A stretch of 22,942 nt of DNA from Nitrospinota bacterium (GCA_016212295.1 JACRGO010000168.1:1-22942); one strand, 5' to 3'; positions 1 to 7,785 are shown, counted from the first letter of the stretch. Program-made: numbers and translations. The notes: generated from the sequence alone by a model not told the origin.

Positions 1-314
1 AAAACTTGGAGAAAACTCATTGAACTCCGAGTGCGGTGGCTTTATCGTTATTTTTTGCTTTTTTTCAGTAGCTTTATATTAAAAAATGGTGTTGTAAACG
101 TTGGTATTCCACTAAACGTATGGACCCTCTTCTGACGCAGGCCCGGAAAAATCGCATTAGGAGCTAACTGGATAGGCATAAAAGAAAAATCTTGCCTAAA
201 GGCGGAACTACAAGCCTAAAAAAACGCGTAAATAGCAATTTCGATTACTTTTCTAATTACGCTGAACAGTTAAAATTTTTCAAAAAACAACGGCTGTAAT
301 GTACTGGAGAAACC
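1..314. other. AT-rich leader region upstream of valS, no gene recognised
   Basis: This stretch is AT-rich and holds no gene I can support. A short plus-strand open frame runs from about 168 to the TAA at 297-299 and ends 15 bases before valS. It has no good start or ribosome site, and its A/T-rich codon use differs from valS, so I do not call it. A TATATT box lies at 75-80, but no well-spaced -35 box precedes it. The valS ribosome-binding site GGAG is at 306-309. Confidence 0.5.
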
Positions 315-2984
315 ATGTCTGAACAAAAAATCCTGCTGAACAAAACCTACGAGCACGGGACCGTTGAGGACAAGTGGTATTCCTTCTGGCTGGAAAACGG
401 ATATTTCCACGCGGATGAAAATTCCACCAAGCCCCCTTTTTCCATTGTGATCCCCCCTCCAAACATCACAGGCTCCCTTCACATGGGGCATGCCTTGAAC
501 AACACCCTGCAGGATATCCTGATCCGCTGGAAAAAAATGCAGGGCTTCAGCTCCCTCTGGCAGCCGGGAACGGACCACGCCGGGATCGCCACCCAGAACG
601 TGGTGGAGAGGATGCTGAGGGAAAAGGGAATTGACCGGGACCACCTGGGACGGGAAAAATTCGTTGAAAAGGTATGGGAGTGGAAAAAGGAATCCGGCGG
701 AATGATCGTGAACCAGTTGAAAAAACTGGGCGCGGCCTGCGACTGGGAACGCGAACGCTTCACAATGGACGAGGGCCTCAGCGCCGCTGTGCGGAGGACC
801 TTTGTCCGCCTGCACGAGGAGGGCCTTATCTACCAAGGCAACTATATCATCAACTGGTGCCCGAGATGCCATACCGCGCTCTCTGACCTCGAAGTCATAT
901 ACCAGGAAAAAAAGGGCGCTCTATATTACGTCCGGTATCCCCTGGCGGACGGGACAGGTTCTCTCACTGTTGCCACAACGCGGCCTGAGACCATGCTGGG
1001 CGACGCGGCGGTCGCCGTCAACCCGGATGACGAAAGGTTCGCTTCCTGTATCGGCAAAAATCTTATTCTGCCTCTAATGAAGCGGGAAATCCCTGTCATA
1101 GGCGATTCCTACGTTGACGTGAAATTCGGCGCCGGGGCCTTGAAGGTCACCCCCGCCCATGATCCAAACGACTTCGAGATCGGGAACCGGCACGGGTTGC
1201 CAAAGCTCAAGGTCATGGCGGATGACGGCTCCATGAATGAAAACGCCGGGAAATACAGCGGCATGGAGCGTTTTGCCTGCCGCAAGGCTGTGGTTGAGGA
1301 CCTTGAAAAAGAGGGGCTACTGGAAAAGGTGGAGGATTACCTGCATTCCGTTGGAGGCTGCTACCGCTGCCATACGGTTGTGGAGCCCACCATCTCGCGC
1401 CAGTGGTTCGTGAAGATAAAGCCTCTTGCGGAACCGGCCATGGAGGCGGTCCGCTCCGGGAAAATCCGCATCATCCCCAAAAACTGGGAAAACACTTACT
1501 TCGAGTGGATGGAGAACATCCGTGATTGGTGCATTTCCCGCCAGATATGGTGGGGACACCGCATCCCGGCCTGGCATTGCGGAGACTGCCGGGAAGTCAA
1601 TGTGGCGGTCGAGACCCCGGAAAAATGCGTCAAGTGCGGCGGCGCCAGCCTCACGCAGGAAACCGATGTGCTGGACACATGGTTCAGCTCAGCCCTGTGG
1701 CCCTTTTCCACCCTCGGGTGGCCGGAAAATACCCAGTCGCTGAAAAAGTTTTACCCGACGTCCGTCCTGGTCACGGGCTTTGACATCCTGTTTTTCTGGG
1801 TAGCCAGGATGATCATGTTCGGCCTGAAACTCATGGGCGACGTTCCCTTCCGCGACGTCTACATCCACGCCCTGGTCCGGGACGCAGAGGGCCAGAAGAT
1901 GAGCAAGTCCAAAGGAAACATCATTGATCCATTGATCATCATGGAAAAATTCGGGACCGATGCCTTCCGCTTCACCCTTGCCATCATGGCGGCCCAAGGC
2001 CGGGACATTAAATTGTCCGAGGACCGCGTCGAGGGATACAGAAATTTCGCGAACAAGATTTGGAACGCCTCGCGCTTCGTGTTGATGAACATGGACGGCT
2101 TCAACGGCCGGGGCGGGACATTTTCCCTTTTGCCTGGAGACCAGAGGCTTGACCTCACGGACCGCTGGATACTGAGCAGGCTGAACAAGACCGCGGCTTA
2201 CGTCAACGAGATGCTGGAGGAGTATAAGTTCAATCAGGCGTCCGCTAGGATTTATCAGTTCGTGTGGAGGGAGTTCTGCGACTGGTACATAGAGCTTGCC
2301 AAGGGACGCATATTTTCCGGTGGCGAGGAGCCAAGGCAAACGGTCCTGGCGGTCCTGGCGCACACGCTGGAGACAACGCTGCGGCTTTTGCATCCCTTCA
2401 TGCCCTTTATTACAGAGGAGATCCGCGGCCAAATGCTGCCGGAATCTGGAAGCATCATGTCAGCCGCATATCCCCAATGCGACAGGGAATGGCTGGACGA
2501 GGCCGCGGAATTCGAGATGGGGCTGATAATGGAAGTCCTTGGGGCCATGCGGGCGGTGCGTGGAGAGATGAACGTGCCTCCTTCCGCCAAGCCGCTCGCC
2601 GTTTTGCTTTGCCCTGACCCGGCCAGGCGCGAGGTCCTTTCCACCAAGATTGATTACATCGTCCAATTGGCCGGACTCAAGGCAATGGAGCTTAAGCCCG
2701 CTGGAGAACGCCCGGCGGGGCATGCCTCCACGGTTGTCGGCGATATAGAAATTTTTCTGGACATCAAGGAGTTCCTGAACCTGGAAGAGGAGAGAACACG
2801 GCTGGAAAAGGAATTGAAAAAGACCAGGGAAGATGTGGAGTTTTTTGAAAAGAAATTGGGAAATAAAAGCTTCGTGGAAAGGGCGCCGGAAGAGGTACTC
2901 GCGGAACACAGGGAAAAGCAAGAAAATTCCCAGGCCAAATTCGAGCGGGTTTCCAGGAACCTGGCCGCGCTTAAGGCAATGTAG
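315..2984 (+). CDS. valS: Valine--tRNA ligase (ValRS)
   Basis: Cytoplasmic class I aminoacyl-tRNA synthetase that charges tRNA-Val and hydrolyses mischarged Thr-tRNA-Val. The 889 residues fit the bacterial family. Visible signatures are the PPPNITG segment followed by the ATP-binding HMGH at residues 56-59, the long inserted editing domain with TTRPETMLGD, zinc-type Cys pairs (WCPRC, and CGDC followed by CVKC), and KMSKS at 528-532. An anticodon-binding helical domain and a basic C-terminal coiled coil (starting LNLEEERTRLEKELKK), typical of the ValRS tRNA-clamping arm, complete the protein. The ATG is preceded by GGAG at 306-309 with normal spacing. No terminator follows; the stop lies 9 bases from the stop of the convergent small gene at 2994. 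Identification is firm. Confidence 0.98.
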   Translation: MSEQKILLNKTYEHGTVEDKWYSFWLENGYFHADENSTKPPFSIVIPPPNITGSLHMGHALNNTLQDILIRWKKMQGFSSLWQPGTDHAGIATQNVVERMLREKGIDRDHLGREKFVEKVWEWKKESGGMIVNQLKKLGAACDWERERFTMDEGLSAAVRRTFVRLHEEGLIYQGNYIINWCPRCHTALSDLEVIYQEKKGALYYVRYPLADGTGSLTVATTRPETMLGDAAVAVNPDDERFASCIGKNLILPLMKREIPVIGDSYVDVKFGAGALKVTPAHDPNDFEIGNRHGLPKLKVMADDGSMNENAGKYSGMERFACRKAVVEDLEKEGLLEKVEDYLHSVGGCYRCHTVVEPTISRQWFVKIKPLAEPAMEAVRSGKIRIIPKNWENTYFEWMENIRDWCISRQIWWGHRIPAWHCGDCREVNVAVETPEKCVKCGGASLTQETDVLDTWFSSALWPFSTLGWPENTQSLKKFYPTSVLVTGFDILFFWVARMIMFGLKLMGDVPFRDVYIHALVRDAEGQKMSKSKGNIIDPLIIMEKFGTDAFRFTLAIMAAQGRDIKLSEDRVEGYRNFANKIWNASRFVLMNMDGFNGRGGTFSLLPGDQRLDLTDRWILSRLNKTAAYVNEMLEEYKFNQASARIYQFVWREFCDWYIELAKGRIFSGGEEPRQTVLAVLAHTLETTLRLLHPFMPFITEEIRGQMLPESGSIMSAAYPQCDREWLDEAAEFEMGLIMEVLGAMRAVRGEMNVPPSAKPLAVLLCPDPARREVLSTKIDYIVQLAGLKAMELKPAGERPAGHASTVVGDIEIFLDIKEFLNLEEERTRLEKELKKTREDVEFFEKKLGNKSFVERAPEEVLAEHREKQENSQAKFERVSRNLAALKAM

Positions 2985-2993
2985 AATTAGGGA

Positions 2994-3083
2994 TTAAGGC
3001 AAAGGGAAATGCTCCCACGAAACCATTATCAGCAAAATAAGGAACGAAATTAAAATCCAAAAGAAGAAGTCCTCGGTCGCCAT
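2994..3083 (-). CDS. Putative 29-residue single-span membrane peptide
   Basis: I do not recognise this peptide, and it is too short for ordinary gene finders. It reads MATEDFFFWILISFLI followed by LLIMVSWEHFPLP and a TAA stop. A short acidic N-terminus is followed by an uninterrupted hydrophobic stretch at about residues 6-22, long enough for one membrane helix, then a short polar tail. The ATG is preceded by a very strong purine-rich ribosome site, GGGGAGGTGAGGAG, a few bases upstream. A TTGAAT / 16-base spacer / TATATT promoter lies at 3128-3155 on the same strand and would give a leader of about 38 bases. It converges on valS with 9 bases between stops. It could be a subunit of a respiratory or transport complex or a stress peptide; the sequence does not say which. 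Confidence 0.62.
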   Translation of the reverse strand: MATEDFFFWILISFLILLIMVSWEHFPLP

Positions 3084-3127
3084 TGCTCCTCACCTCCCCG
3101 TGAAAGTCGCACGCCTTCCATACATTT

Positions 3128-3155
3128 AATATAAACCCTAAGCAAAAAAATTCAA
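3128..3155 (-). promoter_or_regulatory. Predicted sigma-70-type promoter for the small membrane peptide
   Basis: Read on the minus strand, TTGAAT (3150-3155) is followed after 16 bases by TATATT (3128-3133). Transcription would start near 3121, about 38 bases before the ATG at 3083, with the strong GGAGGTGAGGAG ribosome site in between. Confidence 0.5.
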
Positions 3156-3261
3156 CCCCTGTGCATGGCTTCCGTCCGTTTCAAGTGGATCAGGCCAGAA
3201 GACCGGTCATTTTTCGCGAATCCTGGCCCATAAAAAAATTTAAAAAAAATAAAAATTTTAC

Positions 3262-3290
3262 TTGCAATTCAGAAAATTTTATTGGATAAT
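3262..3290 (+). promoter_or_regulatory. Predicted sigma-70-type promoter upstream of the cold-shock gene
   Basis: TTGCAA (3262-3267) and GATAAT (3285-3290) are separated by exactly 17 bases inside an AT-rich tract. Initiation near 3297 would give either a 5' leader of about 170 bases for the cold-shock gene or a separate RNA of about 100 bases ending at the hairpin at 3352-3396. Confidence 0.5.
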
Positions 3291-3351
3291 ATCCATCGTA
3301 AGGATGAAGTTTCGTTTCTGATGTTATATTTTTCTATCAATAACTTGAAAA

Positions 3352-3396
3352 AACCGCACGGGAATAAATCTCACAAATTCCTGCGCGGTTTTTTTC
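3352..3396 (+). terminator. Terminator-like hairpin inside the cold-shock gene leader
   Basis: Arms 3352-3364 and 3378-3390 pair over 13 positions with one mismatch and one G-T wobble around a 13-base loop, and are followed by a T-run at 3391-3395. This has the form of an intrinsic terminator, yet it lies between the predicted promoter and the cold-shock start codon at 3466. It may end a small RNA or attenuate the cold-shock transcript. Confidence 0.6.
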
Positions 3397-3465
3397 GTTT
3401 GAGGCAGACTTTTCAGATTCCTTAGCTTCAAATTTTTTCTTACGTAAGGTGGTGATTAAGAAACT

Positions 3466-3663
3466 ATGAAGGGAACAGTAAAGTGGTTCAACAGCTCCAA
3501 GGGGTATGGCTTCATTACTCCGGAGTCAGGGGAAGATGTGTTCGTTCACTTTTCCGCCATTCAGGGTGATGGATACAAAACCCTGGAAGAAGGCCAAGCG
3601 GTGGAATTCGAAGTGAAGCAGGGTCCAAAGGGTCCTCAGGCTGCCAACGTTCAGCCGGCTTAG
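3466..3663 (+). CDS. Cold-shock protein (CspA/CspB family)
   Basis: A 65-residue single cold-shock domain, the usual length for the family. It is a small cytoplasmic beta-barrel that binds single-stranded RNA and DNA and acts as an RNA chaperone. It begins [18 protein letters not shown], containing RNP1 (KGYGFI), followed by RNP2 (VFVHFSAI) and the typical end ([11 protein letters not shown]). The ATG is preceded by TAAGGTGGTGA (3445-3455), a near-consensus ribosome site. The gene stands alone, with its own predicted promoter at 3262-3290 and a strong terminator at 3685-3719. A terminator-like hairpin in the leader (3352-3396) suggests RNA-level control, in line with the long regulated leaders known for csp genes. 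Which csp paralogue it is cannot be told from sequence alone. Confidence 0.96.
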   Translation: MKGTVKWFNSSKGYGFITPESGEDVFVHFSAIQGDGYKTLEEGQAVEFEVKQGPKGPQAANVQPA

Positions 3664-3684
3664 AGACATCATCTAACGAAAAAG

Positions 3685-3719
3685 CCCGCGTCGATTCAGT
3701 TCGGCGCGGGTTTTTTTTT
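3685..3719 (+). terminator. Intrinsic terminator of the cold-shock gene
   Basis: Arms CCCGCGTCGA (3685-3694) and TCGGCGCGGG (3701-3710) pair over 10 positions with one T-G wobble around a 6-base loop. A run of nine T follows at 3711-3719, starting 21 bases after the cold-shock stop codon. Confidence 0.9.
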
Positions 3720-3851
3720 AGAATCCTGAAATACATGGCCAACGCGCCAAATTTTCCACTGAAATTTCTTGTTTATTAATGCCTTTTTGCGCTATGATAA
3801 AGTCCTTTTAAGTTTCCAGAGGGCAGTTGCCAGGGAGCTTTGCTGAAAAAA

Positions 3852-3948
3852 CAAAGTGTTATGGAACTCCAAATTTCAATTGTCAAATAACTTTGCTATT
3901 TGTCATTTGGGATTTTGTTTTCCCTTTGGTTGCGGCAAAGGCCGCGCC
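3852..3948 (+). repeat. Dispersed TTTGGTTGCGGC repeat, short copy (A)
   Basis: This copy matches the reverse complement of 9975-10144 nearly throughout, but lacks about 75-78 internal bases present there. Shared blocks are the CTCCAAAT-TCAATT part (about 3867-3888) and the part containing ATTTGTCATTTGGGATTTT through TTTGGTTGCGGC and GCCGCGC (about 3890-3948). It ends just before the ribosome site AGGAG (3955-3959) of the aldolase-like gene. The rest of the 3664-3966 gap holds only the cold-shock terminator and unremarkable AT-rich sequence. Confidence 0.75.
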
Positions 3949-3966
3949 GTGATCAGGAGTTTTTAA

Positions 3967-4926
3967 ATGTATCGAAAAAAATTAAAAGTGCTTGATTGCA
4001 CCATCCGGGACGGCGGCCTGATAAATAATTACCATTTTTCCGATGATTTCGTGAAAGCGGTCTACCGGGCCATCTGTGATTCCGGGGTCGATATAATAGA
4101 GATCGGCAAAAAACTCTGCGTGGGCGCGGAGTATACGCGGGAAAAATACGGGAAATGGAATTTTTGCGATGAGGACGATATCAAGCGAGTGGTGGAGTCG
4201 CATGAATGCGCGAATCCGCCGGTCCTGGCAGTCATGTACGATGTTGGCAGGATCGATATTTCCGCGCTGCCGCCCGCGGACCAGAGCGTTATAGGGATGG
4301 TCCGCACGGCCTGTTATGTGCCGGATATAGACAAGGGACTGGACCTTGTAAAACGCACCAAGGACCTTGGTTATGAAACCACCATAAACATCATGGCCTC
4401 CTCCGCGGCAATAGAAAAAGATCTCATCGAGGCCCTCCAGCAGGTGAATGAAACCCCGGAAGTGGATTACCTCTATCTGGTGGACAGCTTTGGCGCGTTT
4501 TATTCCGAGCAGGTAACAAGCTATCTGAAGCTCTACAAGGAAAATGCCCCAAGCAAGGAACTTGGGTTCCATGCCCACAACAACCAGCAACTGGGTTTTT
4601 CCAACACCCAACAGGCGATAATCGACGGGGTCAATTTGCTGGACGCGACCATTAACGGCATAGGCCGGGGCGCGGGGAACTGCAACCTTGAACTGCTGCT
4701 TAATTTCCTGAAGAACCCCAAATTTGACGTAAGGCCCGTATATAAAGTTATCCAGGAGCACTTTGTGCCGCTGCGCCATGAGATGGAATGGGGCTTTAAT
4801 GATATCTACGGCATCAGCGGATACCTGAACCAGCATCCTAGGGAAGCCATGAAGCACCGGGCCAATTCCAAAGTCCGCGACAATTGTTATGATTTTTTTC
4901 TGGAAGCTACTTCGGAGGTGGCATAG
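3967..4926 (+). CDS. DRE-TIM metallolyase, 4-hydroxy-2-oxovalerate aldolase-like
   Basis: A 319-residue TIM-barrel protein of the HMG-CoA lyase-like/DRE-TIM superfamily, expected to use a divalent metal for aldol cleavage or condensation in the cytoplasm. The N-terminal LDCTIRDGG supplies the conserved Arg14 and Asp15. The metal-binding HAHNN is at 202-206 (His202 and His204), and GIGRGAGN is the family's glycine-rich loop. Length and layout resemble the aldolase MhpE/DmpG, but the His that follows RDGM in DmpG is replaced (RDGGL here). No acetaldehyde dehydrogenase partner lies nearby, so the classical catechol meta-cleavage role is doubtful. AGGAG at 3955-3959 fixes the ATG. The gene stands alone between a repeat and a GC-rich hairpin. 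Similar proteins occur in surface-polysaccharide and other biosynthetic loci, but the substrate is unknown. Confidence 0.82.
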   Translation: MYRKKLKVLDCTIRDGGLINNYHFSDDFVKAVYRAICDSGVDIIEIGKKLCVGAEYTREKYGKWNFCDEDDIKRVVESHECANPPVLAVMYDVGRIDISALPPADQSVIGMVRTACYVPDIDKGLDLVKRTKDLGYETTINIMASSAAIEKDLIEALQQVNETPEVDYLYLVDSFGAFYSEQVTSYLKLYKENAPSKELGFHAHNNQQLGFSNTQQAIIDGVNLLDATINGIGRGAGNCNLELLLNFLKNPKFDVRPVYKVIQEHFVPLRHEMEWGFNDIYGISGYLNQHPREAMKHRANSKVRDNCYDFFLEATSEVA

Positions 4927-4942
4927 CGCGGCCATGCCGCGC
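4926..4942. repeat. Perfect GC palindrome after the aldolase-like gene
   Basis: GCGCGGC (4926-4932), CAT, then GCCGCGC (4936-4942) form a perfect 7-bp stem starting on the last base of the stop codon. No T-run follows, so it is not a standard intrinsic terminator. A second hairpin-forming CGCCTG/CAGGCG segment follows at about 4969-4988. These are short palindromic repeats of the kind scattered through this window. Confidence 0.5.
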
Positions 4943-5022
4943 TCCAGGAAACGGTTAAAACACTTGCGCCTGTCTGCCACAGGCAGGCGGAACACACAAA
5001 TTTCTATACGTAATAATACGAC

Positions 5023-5475
5023 ATGTCTGATCTAAGAAAACGCATTTTCAGTGATCTGATCGAAGCAATGAAAAAGAAGGAGGCCGTCCGCCTGGACACT
5101 CTCCGGCTTTTGAAGGCCGAGATCATGAAGTTCGAGGTCTCCGGCAAGGCAAAGGTTGAGGCAGGCGCTTCCGAAATTCTCCCACTGGTGACAAGGCTCA
5201 TCAAGCAACGCCGCGAGGCGGCGGAGCAATTCCGAAAGGGGGGAAGGGAGGAAATGGCGATGAAGGAAGAAGCGGAACTCAAGGTGCTGGAGGACTACTT
5301 GCCTGCCCAGCTTACCGCCGGGGAACTGGAGCAAATCGTGCGGGAAGCCATTGAACAGGTGGGCGCAAAGGACAAAGCCGCCATGGGAAAAATCATGGGA
5401 GTGGTCATGGGCAAGGTCAAGGGCAAGGCCGACGGCGCCACGGTAAAAAGCACGGTGGAAAAGCTGCTGTCCTGA
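5023..5475 (+). CDS. yqeY: GatB/YqeY domain protein
   Basis: A 150-residue, mostly helical cytoplasmic protein of the YqeY family, of normal length. It carries the characteristic start (LRKRIFSDLIEAMKKKEAVR, then LDTLRLLKAEI), the central VTRLIKQRREAAEQFRKGGR, then LEDYLPAQLT and the GKIMGVVMGKVKGKADGATV tail, which resembles the C-terminal tRNA-binding domain of the amidotransferase subunit GatB. The family's function is not established; a tRNA-related role is usually inferred from that likeness. No clear ribosome site precedes the ATG. The gene is monocistronic and converges on aspS, with a long inverted repeat at 5506-5585 between them. Confidence 0.92.
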   Translation: MSDLRKRIFSDLIEAMKKKEAVRLDTLRLLKAEIMKFEVSGKAKVEAGASEILPLVTRLIKQRREAAEQFRKGGREEMAMKEEAELKVLEDYLPAQLTAGELEQIVREAIEQVGAKDKAAMGKIMGVVMGKVKGKADGATVKSTVEKLLS

Positions 5476-5505
5476 CGGTTGGTTTTAGTTGGAAATTTTT
5501 TTATT

Positions 5506-5585
5506 AACCGCGGAGACGCAAAGACGCTGAGAAAAGAAATTTATAATTAAAGAATTTTTCTCCGCGCCTTAGCGTCTCCGCGGTT
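5506..5585. repeat. Long imperfect inverted repeat, GCAAAGACGC type (copy 1)
   Basis: Arms beginning AACCGCGGAGACGC (5506-5519) and ending GCGTCTCCGCGGTT (5572-5585) are perfectly complementary over 14 bases. The imperfect pairing continues inward (CAAAGACGC, GAGAAAA against TTTTTCTCC). It sits between the convergent yqeY and aspS genes and could serve as a two-way transcription stop. Related elements lie at 11722-11878 and 19895-19967. Confidence 0.8.
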
Positions 5586-5615
5586 CCTTTTTAATTTACA
5601 GGTTCCTTAACGCGC

Positions 5616-7397
5616 CTACTCCTTGAATTTGGCGATCTCCAGCCTCAACTCCTTCAACTGCTCAGCGCTTACCTCCGAGGGCGCGTCCGACAAGAGACAA
5701 GCCGCCTTTTGAGTCTTCGGGAAGGCTATCACGTCGCGTATGGATTTCGCGCCGGTTAGTATCATGGCCAACCGGTCCAGGCCAAGGGCTATCCCGCCAT
5801 GCGGAGGCGCCCCGTATTCAAAGGCGTCCAGCAGAAAACCGAATTTGGCCCTCGCCTCCTCCTCTCCCATGTTCAAGGCGCGGAACATCTTCTCCTGCAT
5901 CTCCTTCTGGAATATCCTGATACTACCGCCCCCGATTTCCTGTCCATTCAGAACCAGGTCGTATGCGTTCGCCCTCATTTTTCCAGGGTCTGAGTCGAAC
6001 AATAGCGCGTCCTCCGGCAAGGGAGAGGTGAATGGATGGTGCATGGCGTAAAATCTGCGGTCCTCCTCGTTGTACTCGAACAGCGGAAAATCCGTGACCC
6101 ACAGGAAGGAATATTTGGAGGCGTCGATTAGATTCAGCTTCTCCGCCAAGCGGCCCCGGATAAAGTTCAGGGAGTCAGCGGCCACCTTTGGTTTGTCCGC
6201 AACGAATAGCAGGACGTCTCCAGGCTTTCCCTCAAGCCTCTTCACTATCCCGTCCATTATCTCCTTTTCAAAAAACTTGATGATGGGCGATTGCAGGCCG
6301 TCGGCGTCTATCTTGATCCATGCCATACCCTTGGCGCCGAAGGGTTTAATGTCCTCAGTGAGGGTGTCCAGGTCCTTGCGGGAAAATCCGGCGCAGCCGG
6401 CGGCGTTGATCCCCTTTACCACCCCTCCATCCTCGGCAACGCTACGGAATACCTTGAAATCAGATTTCAACGCAAGGTCCGTTATGTCCTTTAACTCCAG
6501 TCCATAGCGCATGTCCGGCTTGTCGCTCCCGAACCTGTCCATTACCTCGGCGTAGGGGAGCCTGGGAAAGGGCAATGGGACGTCGAGTCCCAAGGCCGCC
6601 TTGAAAATTTCCTTAACCAATCCTTCCACTATGCGAAAGATGTCTTCACGGTCCACGAAGGAGAGTTCCATGTCTATCTGCGTGAACTCCGGCTGGCGGT
6701 CGGCTCGGAGGTCCTCGTCGCGGAAACACTTAACGATCTGGTAGTACCGCTCGAAGCCCGCCACCATGAGCAGTTGCTTGAATATCTGGGGCGACTGTGG
6801 AAGGGCGTAGAAGCGGCCCGGATTGACCCGGCTTGGGACCAGGTAATCCCTGGCCCCCTCCGGCGTGCTCTTGGTGAGAAAAGGGGTCTCTATGTCCAGG
6901 AAGCCCTCCCCGTTCAGATAGCCCCTGGCCGCGCTTGTTGCCTTGTGGCGCAGTATAAGGTTGCGTTGGAGGTCCCCGCACCGGAGATCTAAAAATCGGT
7001 ATTTCAGTTTCAGGTTTTCAGACACAGACTGGTTATCATACAGGGGGAACGGGAGGGCGCGCGAGGGATTCAGTATTTCCACCACATTCACTATCACCTC
7101 TATCTCCCCTGTGGCCAGCTTGGGATTTTCCATGCCCTTGGGCCGCTCCACCACCTTGCCCTTGACAGCTAGGACGAATTCGTCCCTGATTGTGTGGGCC
7201 TTGGCATGGGCGATTTCATCGTTTTCCGGATTCAGGACCACTTGTGTGATCCCCTCACGGTCGCGCAAGTCCACGAAGATAAGTCCGCCGTGGTCCCGGC
7301 GTGTATTCACCCATCCCATCAGGCAGACCTCGCTCCCTAAATCTTTCTTGCCTAGGCTGGAACAGGAATGGGTTTTCTTGAATTTAATATAGCTCAT
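5616..7397 (-). CDS. aspS: Aspartate--tRNA ligase (bacterial type, possibly non-discriminating)
   Basis: A class II aminoacyl-tRNA synthetase of 593 residues, the bacterial length with the inserted GAD domain. Domains in order: an N-terminal OB-fold anticodon-binding domain ([11 protein letters not shown] at about 28-38), the catalytic core with motif 2 ([18 protein letters not shown]), the GAD insertion in the middle, and motif 3 near the C-terminus ([13 protein letters not shown]). His36 in RRDHGG stands where E. coli-type discriminating enzymes have Leu. In Pseudomonas-type non-discriminating AspRS a histidine there is linked to also aspartylating tRNA-Asn. AAGGAG at 7403-7408 supports the ATG, and a TATAAT box is at 7421-7426. 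No asnS or gatCAB is in the window, so the specificity is inference. Confidence 0.97.
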   Translation of the reverse strand: MSYIKFKKTHSCSSLGKKDLGSEVCLMGWVNTRRDHGGLIFVDLRDREGITQVVLNPENDEIAHAKAHTIRDEFVLAVKGKVVERPKGMENPKLATGEIEVIVNVVEILNPSRALPFPLYDNQSVSENLKLKYRFLDLRCGDLQRNLILRHKATSAARGYLNGEGFLDIETPFLTKSTPEGARDYLVPSRVNPGRFYALPQSPQIFKQLLMVAGFERYYQIVKCFRDEDLRADRQPEFTQIDMELSFVDREDIFRIVEGLVKEIFKAALGLDVPLPFPRLPYAEVMDRFGSDKPDMRYGLELKDITDLALKSDFKVFRSVAEDGGVVKGINAAGCAGFSRKDLDTLTEDIKPFGAKGMAWIKIDADGLQSPIIKFFEKEIMDGIVKRLEGKPGDVLLFVADKPKVAADSLNFIRGRLAEKLNLIDASKYSFLWVTDFPLFEYNEEDRRFYAMHHPFTSPLPEDALLFDSDPGKMRANAYDLVLNGQEIGGGSIRIFQKEMQEKMFRALNMGEEEARAKFGFLLDAFEYGAPPHGGIALGLDRLAMILTGAKSIRDVIAFPKTQKAACLLSDAPSEVSAEQLKELRLEIAKFKE

Positions 7398-7420
7398 TTG
7401 TTCTCCTTAATTACACGTTC

Positions 7421-7426
7421 ATTATA
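7421..7426 (-). promoter_or_regulatory. Candidate -10 box for aspS
   Basis: TATAAT on the minus strand, about 24 bases upstream of the aspS ATG and just before the AAGGAG ribosome site. No convincing -35 box lies at the right distance, so only the -10 element is supported. Confidence 0.35.
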
Positions 7427-7524
7427 AAATGGCGGCTCTGTGGAATAGCCCAGAGATTTTCTGTAAGTGGAGAGAGCCGTTAACAACCGGCCTTCATGCG
7501 ATGGAAAAAATTCCTATTAATTTT

Positions 7525-7785
7525 TTAAACATGGCCAAATTCAAATTCATACTTTATCAGGGGAACCGATATAGTAGGCGCTTGATCAATCAGCTTCCTG
7601 TCCTTGAGGATTTCCGCTATGTGCTCTCCTACCTCCGCATTGACTACTTTTTCTCCACATCGGGGGCATACTCCGGCCGGAACATTCTCAATAACCACTA
7701 ATTTGCCCTTAATCCAGAAGTCTTGTTGTATGGATTTGACCTCAAGCGGAGTAGCGCATATTTCACATTCTCCATAATTATACAT
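7525..7785 (-). CDS. YgiT-type zinc-finger protein (MqsA-like antitoxin), solo
   Basis: An 86-residue protein with paired CxxC motifs, CEIC and CPRC, about 30 residues apart, followed by a short helical tail (EVGEHIAEILKDRK). This is the YgiT/MqsA N-terminal zinc-binding fold, found mostly in type II antitoxins. The DNA-binding helix-turn-helix of full-length MqsA is absent. I start at the ATG at 7785 rather than the in-frame TTG at 7803: GGAGG at 7797-7801 fits the ATG with an 11-base spacing, and a TATAAT box at 7808-7813 would start transcription too close to the TTG. No toxin gene (DUF4258 or MqsR type) lies next to it, which is unusual. It may be an orphan antitoxin or a free-standing regulator. 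Confidence 0.75.
   Translation of the reverse strand: MYNYGECEICATPLEVKSIQQDFWIKGKLVVIENVPAGVCPRCGEKVVNAEVGEHIAEILKDRKLIDQAPTISVPLIKYEFEFGHV

Noticed and set aside
168-299. A plus-strand open frame ending 15 bases before valS
   Set aside because: It has no ATG or ribosome site and a very A/T-rich, lysine-rich composition unlike the next gene. The stretch reads as leader sequence.
180-300. Possible tmRNA-like or riboswitch-like leader before valS
   Set aside because: I looked for a tmRNA tag and for known riboswitch motifs and found no convincing match. There was also no T-box motif, although some synthetase genes have one.
1689-2432. Minus-strand frame of 247 codons inside valS
   Set aside because: It overlaps conserved ValRS sequence including KMSKS, and has no start signals or recognisable fold.
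3982-4995. Long minus-strand frame (337 codons) opposite the aldolase-like gene
   Set aside because: The plus-strand product has clear family motifs and a ribosome site. The opposite frame has no recognisable domain and is a shadow of codon bias.
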